Shown: piece after piece, positions 23,947-37,851 of the stretch | How positions within the stretch are numbered: the stretch's first letter is position 1 | Layout of the letters: each line of letters opens with the position of its first letter | Source: Capsaspora owczarzaki ATCC 30864 | Lineage: Eukaryota > Opisthokonta > Filasterea | Reading direction: 5' to 3' | Length of the DNA: 64,000 nucleotides | NCBI RefSeq assembly: GCF_000151315.2 | Contig: NW_011887292.1 | Coordinates: forward strand, 2,395,181-2,459,180 | Program-made: the position numbers and the translations under genes | Notes under the pieces: model-generated | Database searches by the model: none | Told to the model about the DNA's origin: nothing | Seen by the model: the letters and a program-made list of their open reading frames with translations, nothing else

Positions 23947-25315
23947 ATGGATGATTTCAGGTGTTTCGATTTGTTATTGCGAAAAGAAAACGACAATAGA
24001 TTCATACACACGTCAAACCGACCGGACAATGGCCGATGCTGAGCAACGAGGTGGGGGTGTCCAAGATTTGCACTCACAATTCCTTCAATGATCGCGATTT
24101 CTCCTCCCCCCTCCGCTCCCCGCGCCTTCCATCGCATACTGAGCTTCCGCACCAATCACAATAGATAGTCGAAGCGAGCATCGTTCACAGCCATCTCAAC
24201 ATCCGAAAGCTGTACACCACGGAGCAAAAACCTCGACAGTTTTTTTTGCACACCGACGCTGCCACCACAAAAGCCGTGGCATGCGTGCTGATCCAGCTGC
24301 TCGTAGGTTTGGAAAAAGTGAACATCTTTGCTTGCAGAAGGAAGAAAACAGCTCGGGCATGCTCCGATCTGAGCAGCGTTGATTTCTTAGGGGCGGAACG
24401 GGAAACACCAAATCGAGCGTTTTTGTTTGCACGGCGATTCCAATTTCACGCAAAAAAGCAGTGCTCTTAGATTGTGGTCGACGAATCCGGAGCGCGGTTC
24501 ATTCATCACTGCCCTTTTTTTGCATGCACCCTTGCAGCCCAGGAACCCGAGTTGCATTTGAAACAAAGACGAAGAAAAGCAGAATCACCCCAGCAGCGGT
24601 TCAAACGCCTGTCCGCCCGTCTGCCACGAGTCCCGACGTACAAACTCTTCGCTGGTATGAGTCATTCCATTCTGTTGTACCCAATCTGAAATCGATATCA
24701 CGAATTGCACCCCTTCCCAACAAACGGCAACAACAACAAAAAACAACAACAACTGCTCGGTCGGATTTGCTGGGTGCGCTGAGCTGCGTTCTTTCTGGCG
24801 ACTTCAGTGTTGCTCGTCCTCTACTCTTCTCAATGTCCTGATTGCCATCTAAAAACCTGTCAACCAGGTGAAGAGATACTTTCCGACAAAATGGGCCAAG
24901 TTGGGAGGCGCGCGCGTTGGGGGAGGGGAGGGGAACGGGGTTGCGCTCGTCCACCCAAGGAAGATGGGTTTATCGAACGAAATCGCTCCTTCACGCAGAT
25001 TTGCTTCCTCTCTACAGAGTTCCCCGCGAGTGTGCTTTCATTTCCTTCCCATTCCTCCCCACCCCCTTGCTGTATTCTCATCCTCTCTTCTCAGATCTTT
25101 TCCGCACGTTCGGGTCGGGATTGACTTTTTCCCTTGCTTTCTGCTTTCACCCATTTTTCCTTGTCAATATTTCTTTCTTCCCCCTTATTGTGTCTGTGTT
25201 TTCCATTCTATCGTCGGTCCTTGTTATTATTCTCGTGCCATTTCATTCATTGTTTCATACACCTTGTGTTGCTTTCTTTTCGTGCTTTTTTTTTTTTTTT
25301 TTTTCTGATTTTGTT

Positions 25316-25349
<34 letters not shown>

Positions 25350-25362
25350 CGTATTGCTCGAC
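23947..25362. other. 1.4-kb spacer upstream of the SAM-domain gene
   Basis: Both neighbours are on the plus strand, so this holds the esterase 3' flank and the SAM gene promoter and leader. The last 250 bases are strongly pyrimidine-rich and end in a T32 run at 25318-25349, only 13 bases before the start codon. No gene was recognised. Unrecognised 5' untranslated exons are possible. Confidence 0.5.
25318..25349 (+). repeat. T32 tract just upstream of the SAM-gene ATG
   Basis: Thirty-two T in a row, preceded by a T19 run at 25286-25304. On the mRNA strand this is a polypyrimidine tract ending 13 bases before ATG 25363. No AG acceptor occurs between tract and ATG, so it would be part of the leader or promoter rather than a simple 3' splice site. 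Confidence 0.85.
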
Positions 25363-28289
25363 ATGGTGGCGCCCTCCTCTGCTGCAGACACGGCGCCTGC
25401 AGCAGCGACTCCTTCAACAACTGCTGCTACCACGACGACTGCCACTACTGCCAGCACACACCTTGCGGCCGAAGACGGCAGACCGGCGTTGCTTGCTTCC
25501 CACAACGCGTATTCGCACCCTCGACCGCCGCCTGCCATGCCCCTCCGCGAGCCGCCGCCACCAGCGCTGGGCAGCCGCACCGCCACCACCACGGTCACCG
25601 CTGTCACCGACATGATGAATCCGCACCGCCATCCCACCGCTGATGCGGCAGAGTACTCACAGCAGCCAAAGCACCAGCAGCCGCAGCCGCTCTCCAGCAG
25701 TGTCGGCGTGTTACCAGCGTCAAAGAGCAGCAGCGGCACAGTGTCCGACCAGGCCCGTCCTGCATCTGCGCTTGTGTCGAATGCTGGCACTGTGCGTATC
25801 GCTGGCGCGCTGCCTGCAGGGCCACAGCCGGCTGCAGCCGGCGCTGCGGCGTCATCATCTGCTGTTGCACCGCTGCTGTTGCATTCTGCGCCAGATCCTC
25901 CGTTGTCGGCGTCGTCGTTGTCGGGCCCTTCCGCTGCTTCCGCTGCCGCCGCTGCCGCCGCCGCCACCACGTCGTCATCGTCTGGAACTGCACTGCCAGC
26001 AACGGCTGGCGCTCGGCCCGGCGTGGCGACACGTCCCCGATCCCTGTCTGGCTCTTCCGCGCCTGGCCTTGGATTCCAATCCTCGCTCTCACCCGTCCTT
26101 TCCCCTGGTATTGTGCAGCCGACGTCGCCAATCCTGCCACTCACCCCTCCGACGTCCAGAGAGCAAGGCGATGCGCCCCAACCGAGCGGTGATCGCGTTG
26201 CTGCTCTGGCTGCGGGAGCGTCGCTGTCGTGCGATGGAGCACGCCAGATCGCTTCGACCTTGCCCGGTGAGTCCCACGTCTCCTCCTCCTCCTCCTTCCT
26301 GTCCTCCCCGTCCTCCCCTAGCTCTCGTTCCCCCATCCTACTCGATCTTGATCTCCACATTCGTGTCTTTTGTGGGGAGCCACTGTTCGTTGTCGCGCCA
26401 TTCTTGATCGCATACCTTTCCTTTCACTCGTTATTTTTTTTTTTTTTGTATTTTTTACTTGTTTCACACCTTGTTATTTTACACTTTTTTTTTTTCGTTC
26501 ACTCAACAAGATCGACAAACATGCAGAAGCAGAAAGTGCCTGAGTTTGAGTGGCTTTTGTTTTCTCGACTTCTTGAACTCTTTGGCTCACCTGTTGCTCC
26601 CCCCAAAAAAAGTAGAAGAGGAATTCCAAACGTTCGACACGCTCCTGCTCAACAACGACGCATCGACAACATCGATCGTCTCGACAGCGGAACCGGCTGG
26701 CATTCCATCCAAGACGACGGGCACTGCTGTGGGCACTGGCAAAACCTTGGACACTGCCATGATGTCGTGGGCGTCGCTCATCGCGGCCGACGACCATCGC
26801 GTCCGGAGCAGGTCTGTCGATGTTGCCAAGCCGCTTGTGAGAGCTTCGGCTGCGTCTGGCGGCTCGGATCTCACTGCTGCAGACAAGGTCGCATTCAATC
26901 CGCGGCCCCGACGATACTCCCAACCCAATCTCTACAGCACGTCGCCAAGTCGAAAACCACGCACCGTTGACTTTTGGGGCGACGACTCGCGGGTCAATGA
27001 TGATGAGGATTGGCCTTTGATGTGGTCGCGGTCACCGAGCATTACCCTACTATCGGGCGCCGGCAGCGCACGACTCGCGAGCTCAGCCGAGAGCAACGAG
27101 TCTGGCGCTGGAACATTTTCTCTCTTTGGCGGAAACTCGCTCCCGCTCGCTCCGCCGTCCCAACCTGAAAGTCCATCCCCGCACCTTCAGTACTCTAAGA
27201 TTTCGGCAGTACAATCACCAAAACCAGATCACAGCAGTGGTTTACGAACGGTTGCTCCTCCCACAAGCAACAATCCCAGCAGTAGCAGCGGCGCTTCTAC
27301 GACCACGGTGGTGGCGACCCCGCCATCGCAGCCACCTCCATCCTCGTCGTCTGACACTGACCGCTCCTCCTCGCAGCAGCGCCCGATTCACATGGGCCGC
27401 CGCGCTTCCACGGGCGATATTCTGCTGCCATTGCGGCGGCGTCATTCGCTCGAGGCCTTGAATTTTGCGTCGCTGAAAATCAAGGACGCTGGTGCGTTTT
27501 TGCGGGCTCTGAGACTCCACAAGTACACTGACACGCTCGTGTCTGCTGGCGTAACGCTAGAAAAGCTCGTCCAAATGGACGACGGGCAGCTGGAGGCTGT
27601 GGGAATTGCCACCCAGGGTGCGCGGAAGCGGATGCTCATCGCCATTGCCAAGTTCAACGAGTTCCGATTAACTCGGCAACTGTCGCAGGGCAGCTTGCGA
27701 GGGAGCGTTGCGAGTGGTGGCAGCACCCAGTCACTCGGCTCTTCGCTGGGCTCAACCACCTCGATTGATTCCCGCCACTTGGGGTCCCAATCAACAAACG
27801 TTGCTGATGCGGTCCCGCCGTCTGTCGCAGCCACTGTCGTTCCGTCAGCAACCGCCAATGGTTGTGTTAGCCCCGCTACTTGCACTACACCAGCCGCCGC
27901 ACCAGCACCACCATCAGCTGCACCAGCTGTAGCACCAGCACCGCCGACACCGGCAGTCGCAGTTGCGGGCATGCCAATGACGACCCCAGCACTCGCTGCT
28001 GCCTCATCCGGCGGCGGCACCAGTGCTGCGCTCCCTCCTCCGGCATCAACGCGATCTCGCATGGGCTTGGACAGCACTGTCCAAGCGCAATCCGCTGGTT
28101 CGACCACCGTTTCGCCCCCACTCTTTGTGTCAAAGATGACTTTGCACGTCGATACCACTTCTGGTGGCAGTGTGCAGCGCGATGGCGATGATCACGGTTC
28201 CATTTCGACTGCATCGACTGTGCAGACTGGTTTATCGTCCACAGTTCAGGTATCGCCCCAGCCCCAGCAACAACAACAACAGCAACAGC

Positions 28290-28356
<67 letters not shown>

Positions 28357-30751
28357 GATGCCCCAGCAACAACAACACGGAGTCGCTACGTCTGCTGCGA
28401 CCCCCGCGGCGAACGACACCGTTTCCAGCACAGCTAAAATACCACCACGGAAACGTAGTCTCGTGATGCTGAGTATCGATGAACAGCAAGAGGAAACCGG
28501 CGTGTCCGAGCGGCCGTGGGCTTTCCCGACGACTGCTGCTGGACACTTGTCTGGACCTTCGTCGCTTGCAACGTCCAAGCGCTCGTCACTTGAGCCAACA
28601 AGTGCAGCTACCGCCGCACTGGCCGTGTTTTCGATGGACGCGGGTCATTCGTCGGCTCCACACTCGCCACGGGTTGGAAGCTCACTCTATCACCAAGCTT
28701 CGCCTCGTGGCGCTGCCGGCGCGAATCATTCTTCGTCCGAGCACCTGGCAGGCTCGTCGACAGCAGGCTCCATGACTGGAAGCGTGGCAGATGGCCTCGC
28801 CACCGCCGAAGAAGATGCGCATTTGATGCGCGTTCTTGGCCTCGGCGGCTCCGAGGATGACTTGGATGTGTCGCGCTTTACATCGGCTGTGACGTTTGCT
28901 GCCGCTGCAGCGGCTGCTCACGAGCTGGCAGGTGGTGCTTCGGATGATCTCAGCAGCAACGCCAACAACAGCCTGAGCGGGAATAGCAGTCACTATGGCT
29001 CGTCTGCGTCGCTTTCGTCCATGTCAATGGGAGGTTTCTTGCCAGTGATGAACCCCAACGTGTCTGCTGCTGCTGCTGCTGCTGCTGCTGCAAACGGTAT
29101 TATCACCGGCGGTTCCTCCAACGCTTCGGCGCCCTTCCGACGTCGCCATTCGCACGATGCATTGGGTCCCAACATTCCGCGCACCGGGTCGCCGTCTATG
29201 CACGGTGTTGTTTCTGGTGTTGCTCAGCAGCAACAACAGCAGCAACAACAGCAGCAACTACAACCACCACAACAGCAGCAACAGCAACAGCATGCCTTCC
29301 TGTCGCCCCAAACATCCTATGGCAGTGGTCCTGCGTTTCATTCACTCTATCCTTCTCCATCACCAACCCATCTGCAAATGTCGCCTCGGCGCGGTAGCCA
29401 CTCGCAGATTCTGCCCCACTCGCTCTCGCATGGCACGTTCATGCAGCAACCACAGAAGCAGCACTTCCAGGGTCCAGGCCTCGACTCGGACAACGCTCCC
29501 AGCCATTGGACGGGCCCTCGATCGCATTCGGTCGAAGGATTGTACACGTATGGTTTGGAACAGCATGGCGGCGGCATGTCGGGCAACTTTGGCAGCTCGC
29601 TTGGCTACTTGTCGGGGACACAGTCGCCGACGCGAGGCCACGTCAGCAGTAGCGGCACTCCGATGGGTGGTGTCTCCCGTCAGGGCTCAAACTCGAGCGT
29701 CATTTTAGAGTCAGGGCTGGGTGGAGCGACGCTTGTGCCACCATCTCAAGCGCAGCTGCTGCTGCAACAACAGCAACAGCAACAACAGCAGCAGCAGCAG
29801 CACCAACAACAACAGCAACAACAACAGCAACAACAACAGCAGCAACAGGCGTATCCCAAGCAACGGCGTCGACACTCCATCGCTGTCGTCAACTGTGCGT
29901 ACCAAAGTCAGATTCCAGACCTGCGAGACTGGCTCCGCAATCTCCGACTTCACAAGTACACTGACAAACTGGTGCGGGCTGGAATCGACTTTGAAATGCT
30001 GTGCAACATGACTGAAGAAGAAATGGAAGCTGCAGGCGTCTCGACCCAAGGCGCTCGGACGAGAATTCTGGTCGCGATTGAGGATTTTTTCAACTCGATT
30101 GGCGAAAGTCCCAACCTTGGCGGCAGCAATGTTGTCAATGTGAATGTGAACGCTGTGCACCCAGCGTCAATGCAGCAGCAGCAGCAGCAGCTCATGATTC
30201 AACAACAGCAGCAACTGCAACAGCAGCAGCAACAGCAACAGCTGCAGCATTTGCTCCAACTTCAGCAACAACAGCAGCAGCAGCAGCAATTTGCATATCA
30301 ACAACAACAGCCACCGCGCACCATCCATCGCGCTCACTCGAGCTTCGTGATTGGATATGGAGGTGGAGGTGGCGCTGTCGGTGGCGGACTGCACAGTACA
30401 CAAATGGCGGGACCTGCAGCGCAGGCGCAGCAACTCCCGCAACAGCAGCAGTTTGCCCAGTTCTACCCGCAGCAACAACAGCAGCAACAGCAGCAACAGC
30501 AACAGCAGCAGCAGCAGCAGCAGCAACAACAACAACAACAATACCTACAGCAGCAGTTGCAACTCCAGCAACAGCAACGATTTGGCCTTCTTACTCCGGC
30601 AACGCGCAGCGCGCCCGGCACCACTCTGGGGTCTCCCAGCAGCAGCTTTGCCCCCGTGGCTCGACGTGGGTCGGTTGGCAACGGCGGGTCGTCACTGGGC
30701 TATCCGTTTAGCAACAGCGATCTGACCGTTCCTCCGCCGCAGTTTCATTGA
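25363..30751 (+). CDS. Glutamine-rich protein with two Smaug-like SAM domains
   Basis: Exon 1, 25363-26266, is joined in phase 1 to exon 2, which ends at 30751. The acceptor is either AAAAAAAG at 26611-26612 or the better pyrimidine-supported CAACAAG near 26510. The first gives about 1680 residues. The two SAM domains sit at about 590-650 and 1405-1470. They share the core LRxLRLHKYTDxLVxAG, then GxxTQGARxRxLxAI. That pattern is close to the SAM domain of Smaug/Vts1 (LRLHKY, then a basic KGAR/GARxK helix), which binds the loop of Smaug-recognition hairpins in mRNA. RNA binding and mRNA repression are therefore plausible but inferred. The rest is low-complexity Ser/Ala/Pro. Five long glutamine tracts lie at about 28264-28356, 29226-29290, 29761-29850, 30172-30305 and 30468-30560, and might drive condensate formation. 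Polymorphic length is expected. Confidence 0.85.
28264..28356 (+). repeat. CAA/CAG repeat, longest poly-Gln tract
   Basis: An almost pure run of CAA and CAG codons, about 30 glutamines, in the SAM-domain gene. The mixed CAA/CAG composition suggests selection on glutamine rather than simple slippage of one codon. Confidence 0.9.
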
Positions 30752-31049
30752 AGGGTTGTCGGGGTTGCTGAGATACATTTTGTGAATCGAATGTAGTTTT
30801 TGTTTATTTGAAGCCGGTGTATGTGGATTTGCTCTCACCAACTAGACGAAGGCAACTCTTATGGTAGATCTATGTTGTGGCTTGTAATTGACCTCAGCAG
30901 TTGAGCAGTGCAACGCTCTTGACTACAACTCTATGATGCGAACGCAATTTCTTTCGAAAAGTGATGTGGTGTTGAATGAACACCAGAAGTTTTTTGTAGT
31001 TTTGATAAAGAAAAGAAAGAAAAGTCCTTGAAGGCAAACCGATAAAAGT

Positions 31050-32351
<1,302 letters not shown>

Positions 32352-33385
32352 TTAGCAAGCCTTCTGCTCGGTCGCTTCGTTTTCGACACGCGCGGACAAC
32401 TCGAAATTAGCAAGCATCCGAGAAAGCGGCCGTGCAACCCACTTGATAAGAATCACGGCGAACAGCAGCGCGAGCAGCGCAACTTTGAACGCCTCGAGCG
32501 GAATGCCCAGGTAGAGCGATTGCAACACTAATAGCGCGTGTACAACAGAAAAAGCAACAAGCATGTCAAAGGAAACCTGCATACCTCCAGCCCATCACAC
32601 ACCACCCCATCACAAACCAGTAGCAACACCACATCACAGTGAAAAACCAAGACATACCAATATTAAAGGTGACAGAATCAACAATGTCAGCTCGTTGCGC
32701 CTGAGCCGCAGGTGAGCGAATGCCAGTCAACCATGCTGTGACGCGAACAAACGAGCCTGGCGACAAGGACTGAAAGCGTGTGTCATACGTGTCAAGTCAG
32801 CGCTTTGAGCGCACGAAACGCACAACAAGGCTCATTCAAGCATCGGCACAACGTACTTTGATCTCTGATGGCTCTGCTTGATGCTGAAACACAATCTTTT
32901 CAATGTTCAGAAGCTTGCGACGCTCCAGGGCAAGCTCATTGTTGCGCGCCTCCGTTTCTGTGAGGAGCTGCAAGTCAAATTGGGCCGGTGACTAAATCAA
33001 AGATTGGATGTGCAAAGTCAGCGCACCCAATTCCAATGCATCAACAAGTCAACCCAACCAAGATCCAGTACACTCATACCCAAGCAGGGTACGAAACTCG
33101 AACTTCATACGAGCCGCCCGAGCGAAGGGCGCTCAACTCGAAAAGCATCGATTCGCCGTGTGCCAGTGTGACGCCCCGCACCTCGACATCTGGAACGAGC
33201 GTTGCGTCTGCCACACTGATCGCCAACAGGCACAAAAGACAGTGATGAGGCGAAGCGCTCGCGGTTGAGCAAATAATTTGTGTCAGGTTGCAGCAAAACG
33301 GTCAATGTCGATCCACTCACTGCTCAGCAGCCGCGTTGGCGCATGCGCCTGATAATGCAAGTGCAATGGCTAGGATCGTTGGCAT
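32352..33385 (-). CDS. Single-pass ER-type membrane protein, unrecognised family
   Basis: Five small exons splice perfectly: 33385-33321, 33215-33080, 32991-32857, 32769-32658 and 32527-32352 (207 residues). Residues 1-20 form a signal peptide (MPTILAIALALSGACANAAA). A lumenal region of about 130 residues follows, with strand-like patterns (SMLFELSALRSGGSYEVRVS) and a conserved-looking helix (LALERRKLLNIEKIVF). One transmembrane helix lies near residues 160-182 (EAFKVALLALLFAVILIKWV), and a short cytosolic tail ends KAC. This is type I topology. The exon structure, with four introns in a 621-base message, argues strongly that the gene is real. I do not recognise the family. The beta-rich lumenal part with one tail-proximal helix suggests an ER or secretory-pathway accessory protein, but no function is claimed. 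Confidence 0.82.
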
Positions 33386-33643
33386 CAGGCTTGGACCGTG
33401 TGGGGAGGCTGGAGAATGCCACAAGCCAGCGTTTCGCCTTATCATTGGCGGGAAGAGTCTGAGCGTTGAGACAAGACTGAGAGGTTGAAAGTCTGAGATA
33501 AACAGCCATCAAAAACGTAGTGTATTTATCGAATAATATAATGGAATTCAAAAACAGAGAGCGCAATGGGAAGAAAAGGGAAAAACAAAATAAAACAAAA
33601 ACAAAAACGAAGCAACACGGTATTACTGGTGCACTGACCGCTT

Positions 33644-36600
33644 TCACAACCCATGGAATGGATGCTGCTCATCGACAATCGAGTCGAGATCATACAAGAG
33701 CCCCATCAGACTGCTGGACGCGTTGCTGTCGTTGGCATTCGCGGTATTGGCCAGAGGTGCAGCAGGAGAAGCGACGAGAAAATCTGCTCCAGCCGCAGTA
33801 GCGCCAGGCTCTGGTTGAGACGACGAATACAGACCATGAGCTCCGTCGGCATAATGCTGTTGCTGTAATGCAGGGGATGTCGTCGACTGCAGAAACGAGG
33901 GTGATGCGCCCGAGGCCTGTTGACTTTTGGCTTGAGGTGGGGACAGGGAAAATGGAAAGCCTGCCGGTGCGGCGGAGGGTGTTGCATGAAACGCAGGCGT
34001 GCTCAGATGCGAACCATTGGAAATAGAGTGCTGCGCAGACGCCAAGACTCCAGGAGACGCAAAATCCGGAATGCCAAAGTCTGCACCACGGAGCGAAGAG
34101 CGGCGGCGAGTCAGCGGTTGCTGAGCATGCGTCGAAAATGACGCAGGTGACCCAAGCATCAAGCCGAATGGATTGCTCATATTCTCGTCGGAGAGGGCAG
34201 CTTGGGGCAGGGTGGTGACAGAGTTCCCCAGATCATATCCGAACGTGTGGAAGGGATCATTGCTGATCGCCATGACTCCGTCCAACGCTGCGCTGCGGTG
34301 CGCCGCGTGAACCATCTGCCGCGCTACGTCTTGAGAGGCAGCGGCTCGCATGCGCCGGCGCTCGGTGCGCTCGCGGAACTGACGCTGAATCGTGAGCGCC
34401 GCCGACCGTGTTTGCTTAAACTGCGAGTGTTGGCGATACGCTCGATACACATTTTGAATACGAACGGCAGCGTTCACAGTGTTCCGGAACTGCGAGTGGT
34501 GCTTGTGACGGCGGAAGGCGTTCTGAATGAGCATTGCTGCCTGAGCCATACGTTGCTCCCGTTGATGGTTCTACGCGTATTGCAGGCAGGGGGAAAAAGT
34601 GTGGTAAGCGGCAGTTTGTAAGTCAGTTAGATAGTGGGGTTTTTTGGGGGAACTGGGAGGGCGAGATTCACAAAAACAAGAGCACGCAACGTGATACCTG
34701 GTAATCGCGGAAGGCTGTTTGGATGATGGTGGCTGCGCGAAACAAGTCCAGGCAATCGCGATCTGACAATCAAAAGAGCAGAACGGAGATGAGTTCAGCC
34801 CACGACGCTCCAGCCCCAGACAAGCACACACATTTTTGTTTGTGTTGTTTAAGCAAATTCCTCTTCGCCCCCCTGCACAACTTACCTTTCAGCGTCATGT
34901 CACGAAAATCGCGCTCAAGAATCTGCTCGGACTGACTCGCTTGCAAGTCAGCCCATACCCGGTCGGCCAGGAGGTTTTCCGGCCGATCGCGGAACACTTC
35001 GGCCGGAAACTGTGACTGCCCGTTATCGACGCGACGCGTGTACTCGTTCAGCACGTCAACCACATCCTGGCGCCCGTGCTCAAAGGCCACGTCGATGGGC
35101 AGCTTTCCCCAGGCGTCTGAGACGCGTAGCTGGCGAGAGTCGTACTCGAGGAGGGCACGAACGGTCGTCGTGTGTCCGAGTGCGCACGCCCAGAACAAGG
35201 GTGTCCGCATCCGTGCGTCCGTGCTCATGACGTCCAGCGAGCGCCAGAGCAGCGACTCGATTGTGGCCCGGTCGCGGATGGCCGACTTCCAGTACAAGAC
35301 GACGTTGACAATCTCGCTCGTTCCGAGCGCCGCAAGATAGTGCAGCAGGGTCATGCCTGCGTCATCGTACGTCAGACTGGTGTTGTTCACACTGGACCCT
35401 TCGACAAAGCTGTCGTGGCGGGTTCGTGGCACGCTCGACTCGGAAATCGACGTGTTGGAAGTGGCGTGTGAGAGCGAGCGCGGCGTTTCCAAGAGCGTGT
35501 CGGACGCTGCGCGCGCGTCGCTTGCATGGCTATGCGCCGTCGTGGCGGTCGCGAGGGCGCTGCCCTCGAATGCTGGGCCTGGACCGTGTGTGTCGAGCAA
35601 GGGTTGCAGGCCTTCCTCGAGAACACCAAAGGAGGAAAACAGAAAGTTGGAGGCAGACTCGCTCGAGCCATCCTGTTGCAACTGTAGACTCGCAGCAGCG
35701 GCAGCAGCATCCGCTTCTTCTTCGTCATCCATGCCATCGCCATCGTCACTATCGTCATCGCCGCCATGTGCACTCGCATCGTCATCGTCGCGAAGCTCGG
35801 CATTTCTGACACTGGCCAGACCTGCCATCAGCGAGTTGGACTCGCGTTCTGCCAGCGACGCCGCTTGATACACCTGGTCGATTGCAAAGAGGCGCGCCAT
35901 GGTGGCCAGCAGACGCTCTTCAAATCGTGGTAATGGGCATTCTAGCATGGTCTCGAGGTCTGTGCTCACGATTGGAGCAAGAGGCAGAGTTCCGCCAAGC
36001 GATCGGTTGGCAGTTTCGGCGTGCGCCTGATTGGCACGCTGCGACAGTTCGCTGGCCAAGAGATCCAATCGACGAATGATTTTGAGCCGCGTGGCGCGCT
36101 CTGCGATTCGACGGAGACGCGCGGGCAGATAAACGAAAGAATGACAATATTTTTTTACAAAAAACAAAAAAAAAAAAAAACAGTTAGATCTTTCCTTCTC
36201 GGCCCCCCCCCCTTACCTTCCCTCCTTCCTCCTCCTCTCCCCGACACACGCCGCTCCACGAAAACTCTGCGAAAATAACCTACCGTCGACAAAGATAGGC
36301 TGCGTATTGGTCAGATTGTTAACAAAAGGCGGTGTTTGTCCTGCGACAAACGATTCGCCAGGGATGGTTGCCTCCAGAATGCTGGTGTTGGGCGACGTGG
36401 CGGTGGTCGAGGTGGCAATGGCGCCAACGCCATTGACCGAGCCGGAAGAAGGACGGAACGGGACAAAGACAGGCGGGCTGGCCAAGCCGCCCTCCAGAAC
36501 AACACTCAATGGCAAAATGCCGGGATTGGTGATGGCTGGAATGTACACTCGCAAGATGCCAGGGTAGAGCATCTCGGCAGGGTACTCGGCACTTCCCAGC

Positions 36601-36863
36601 CGACACGACCACCGACGTATGGATGCTACAATCCACGGCGCAACAATGAGAAACTTTGTGGACTCGCCACAAACCGCCCATTCCGGACTGAAATCCGCTA
36701 TCCGCAAGGTCGACGCAGAGAAGGCCAGTGCAGCCGGCGATGCAGCTGCCGTCGAGACGCCAGACGGCGAGCCAAACGGAAGCGTGCTCGGCCATGGTGC
36801 GATTGGCACCGTCGAGCCCATCAAAGGGGTCGTGGTGGCGCTGCTCGTGTGCTGATGTGGTCC

Positions 36864-36897
<34 letters not shown>

Positions 36898-37851
36898 CTT
36901 GGAGGGTGCGAACGACCAGTACTCGTAGAATCATGTTGAAGAGCCTGCTGGAGTTCAAGCGGAGGCTGTGTGGAGGCAGCCAACCGATCGTCAACGTAAT
37001 GGACGAGAACGAGCTTTGGCATTGAAACCAGCCAAAAGACGCGCCGATAAAAGTACGGATTGGACTCCAGTCGTGCGTACGAGACCTTGACGAACTGGGC
37101 GAGTTGGATTGCAACAAACCCAGGCTTAGTAAAAAACGGACGACTGTTTCGAGAACGCGAGACTCTCATTCACCCTGCCTTACCTCACGTCCGTCAATCT
37201 TGATAGTCATGTGGTTTTCTCGGACATGCTTGCTTCCCTTGCGCAGCTGCCAGGCATACTCGTCCTTGCGGAATTGGCTGTCGAGTCCGCGGTTTAGAAT
37301 CATGGTCGTTCCGTGCACGGGGAATGGCACCTCGAGCACAGCGCTTCCGGAAGGTCCAACGGAGGCATGATGCATCATGCGAGCATAGGTCAGCAGATAC
37401 ACCGCAGCGTGCTGTCCAAGCCCACCGAAAAAAAATGTGAGTTCAAGAATTTCAATCTCAATGAGAGCGAATTTGCAATGCGAAACGAATTGAGACCCCA
37501 GTGCGCGCGTCTCCAGCCAACCAGCAGCAACCAACAACGCGAACTGAGTGTTCTCGCAATGGTCACCTCTGGCGTGAGCTTCCAGGCGACGTGGTTGGAC
37601 AGCACCAGGTTCAACCGCAGGGCCGCGCGAAGGCTGGCGGGAATCGCGTCGTCATGCTGCTGCGTCGAGTCTCGCTCGTTTGTAGCGGCGGCGGGCCCGG
37701 CCGCAGCAGCAGCAGCAGCAGCAGGCGGAGGAGGGGGCATCGGAGCCAGTGGAATTGGAATTGCCCCTCGAGATGCGAGGAAGCTGGCTGGCGAGCCTGC
37801 CGCAGCAGCGCCAGGTGGCGGGCCTGTCGCCATTGTCAATGGTAGATCCAT
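33644..37851 (-). CDS. Calmodulin-binding transcription activator (CAMTA)
   Basis: Six exons join in frame: 37851-37567, 37411-37184, 37094-36284, 36100-34886, 34762-34698 and 34570-33644 (1176 residues). The domain order is that of CAMTA. A CG-1 DNA-binding domain covers about 72-205 (MILNRGLDSQFRKDEYAWQL, then SNPYFYRRVFWLV and LVLVHYVDD). An IPT/TIG immunoglobulin-like fold lies near 303-380 (IADFSPEWAVCGESTKFLIV). Ankyrin repeats cover about 689-805 (GMTLLHYLAALG, then TPLFWACALGHTTTVRALLE). IQ motifs start at about 855, one encoded by the 65-base exon (ATIIQTAFRDYQ) and two or three in the last exon, where calmodulin should bind. Family members activate stress and calcium-responsive genes in plants and animals. 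Low-complexity Gln and acidic stretches interrupt the domains. The ATG at 37851 follows stop-free upstream sequence, so the start could lie a little earlier. Confidence 0.94.

Noticed and set aside
28164-30541. Poly-Leu, poly-Cys and poly-Asn frames opposite or shifted from the glutamine tracts
   Set aside because: Shadows of the CAG/CAA repeats in the SAM-domain gene.
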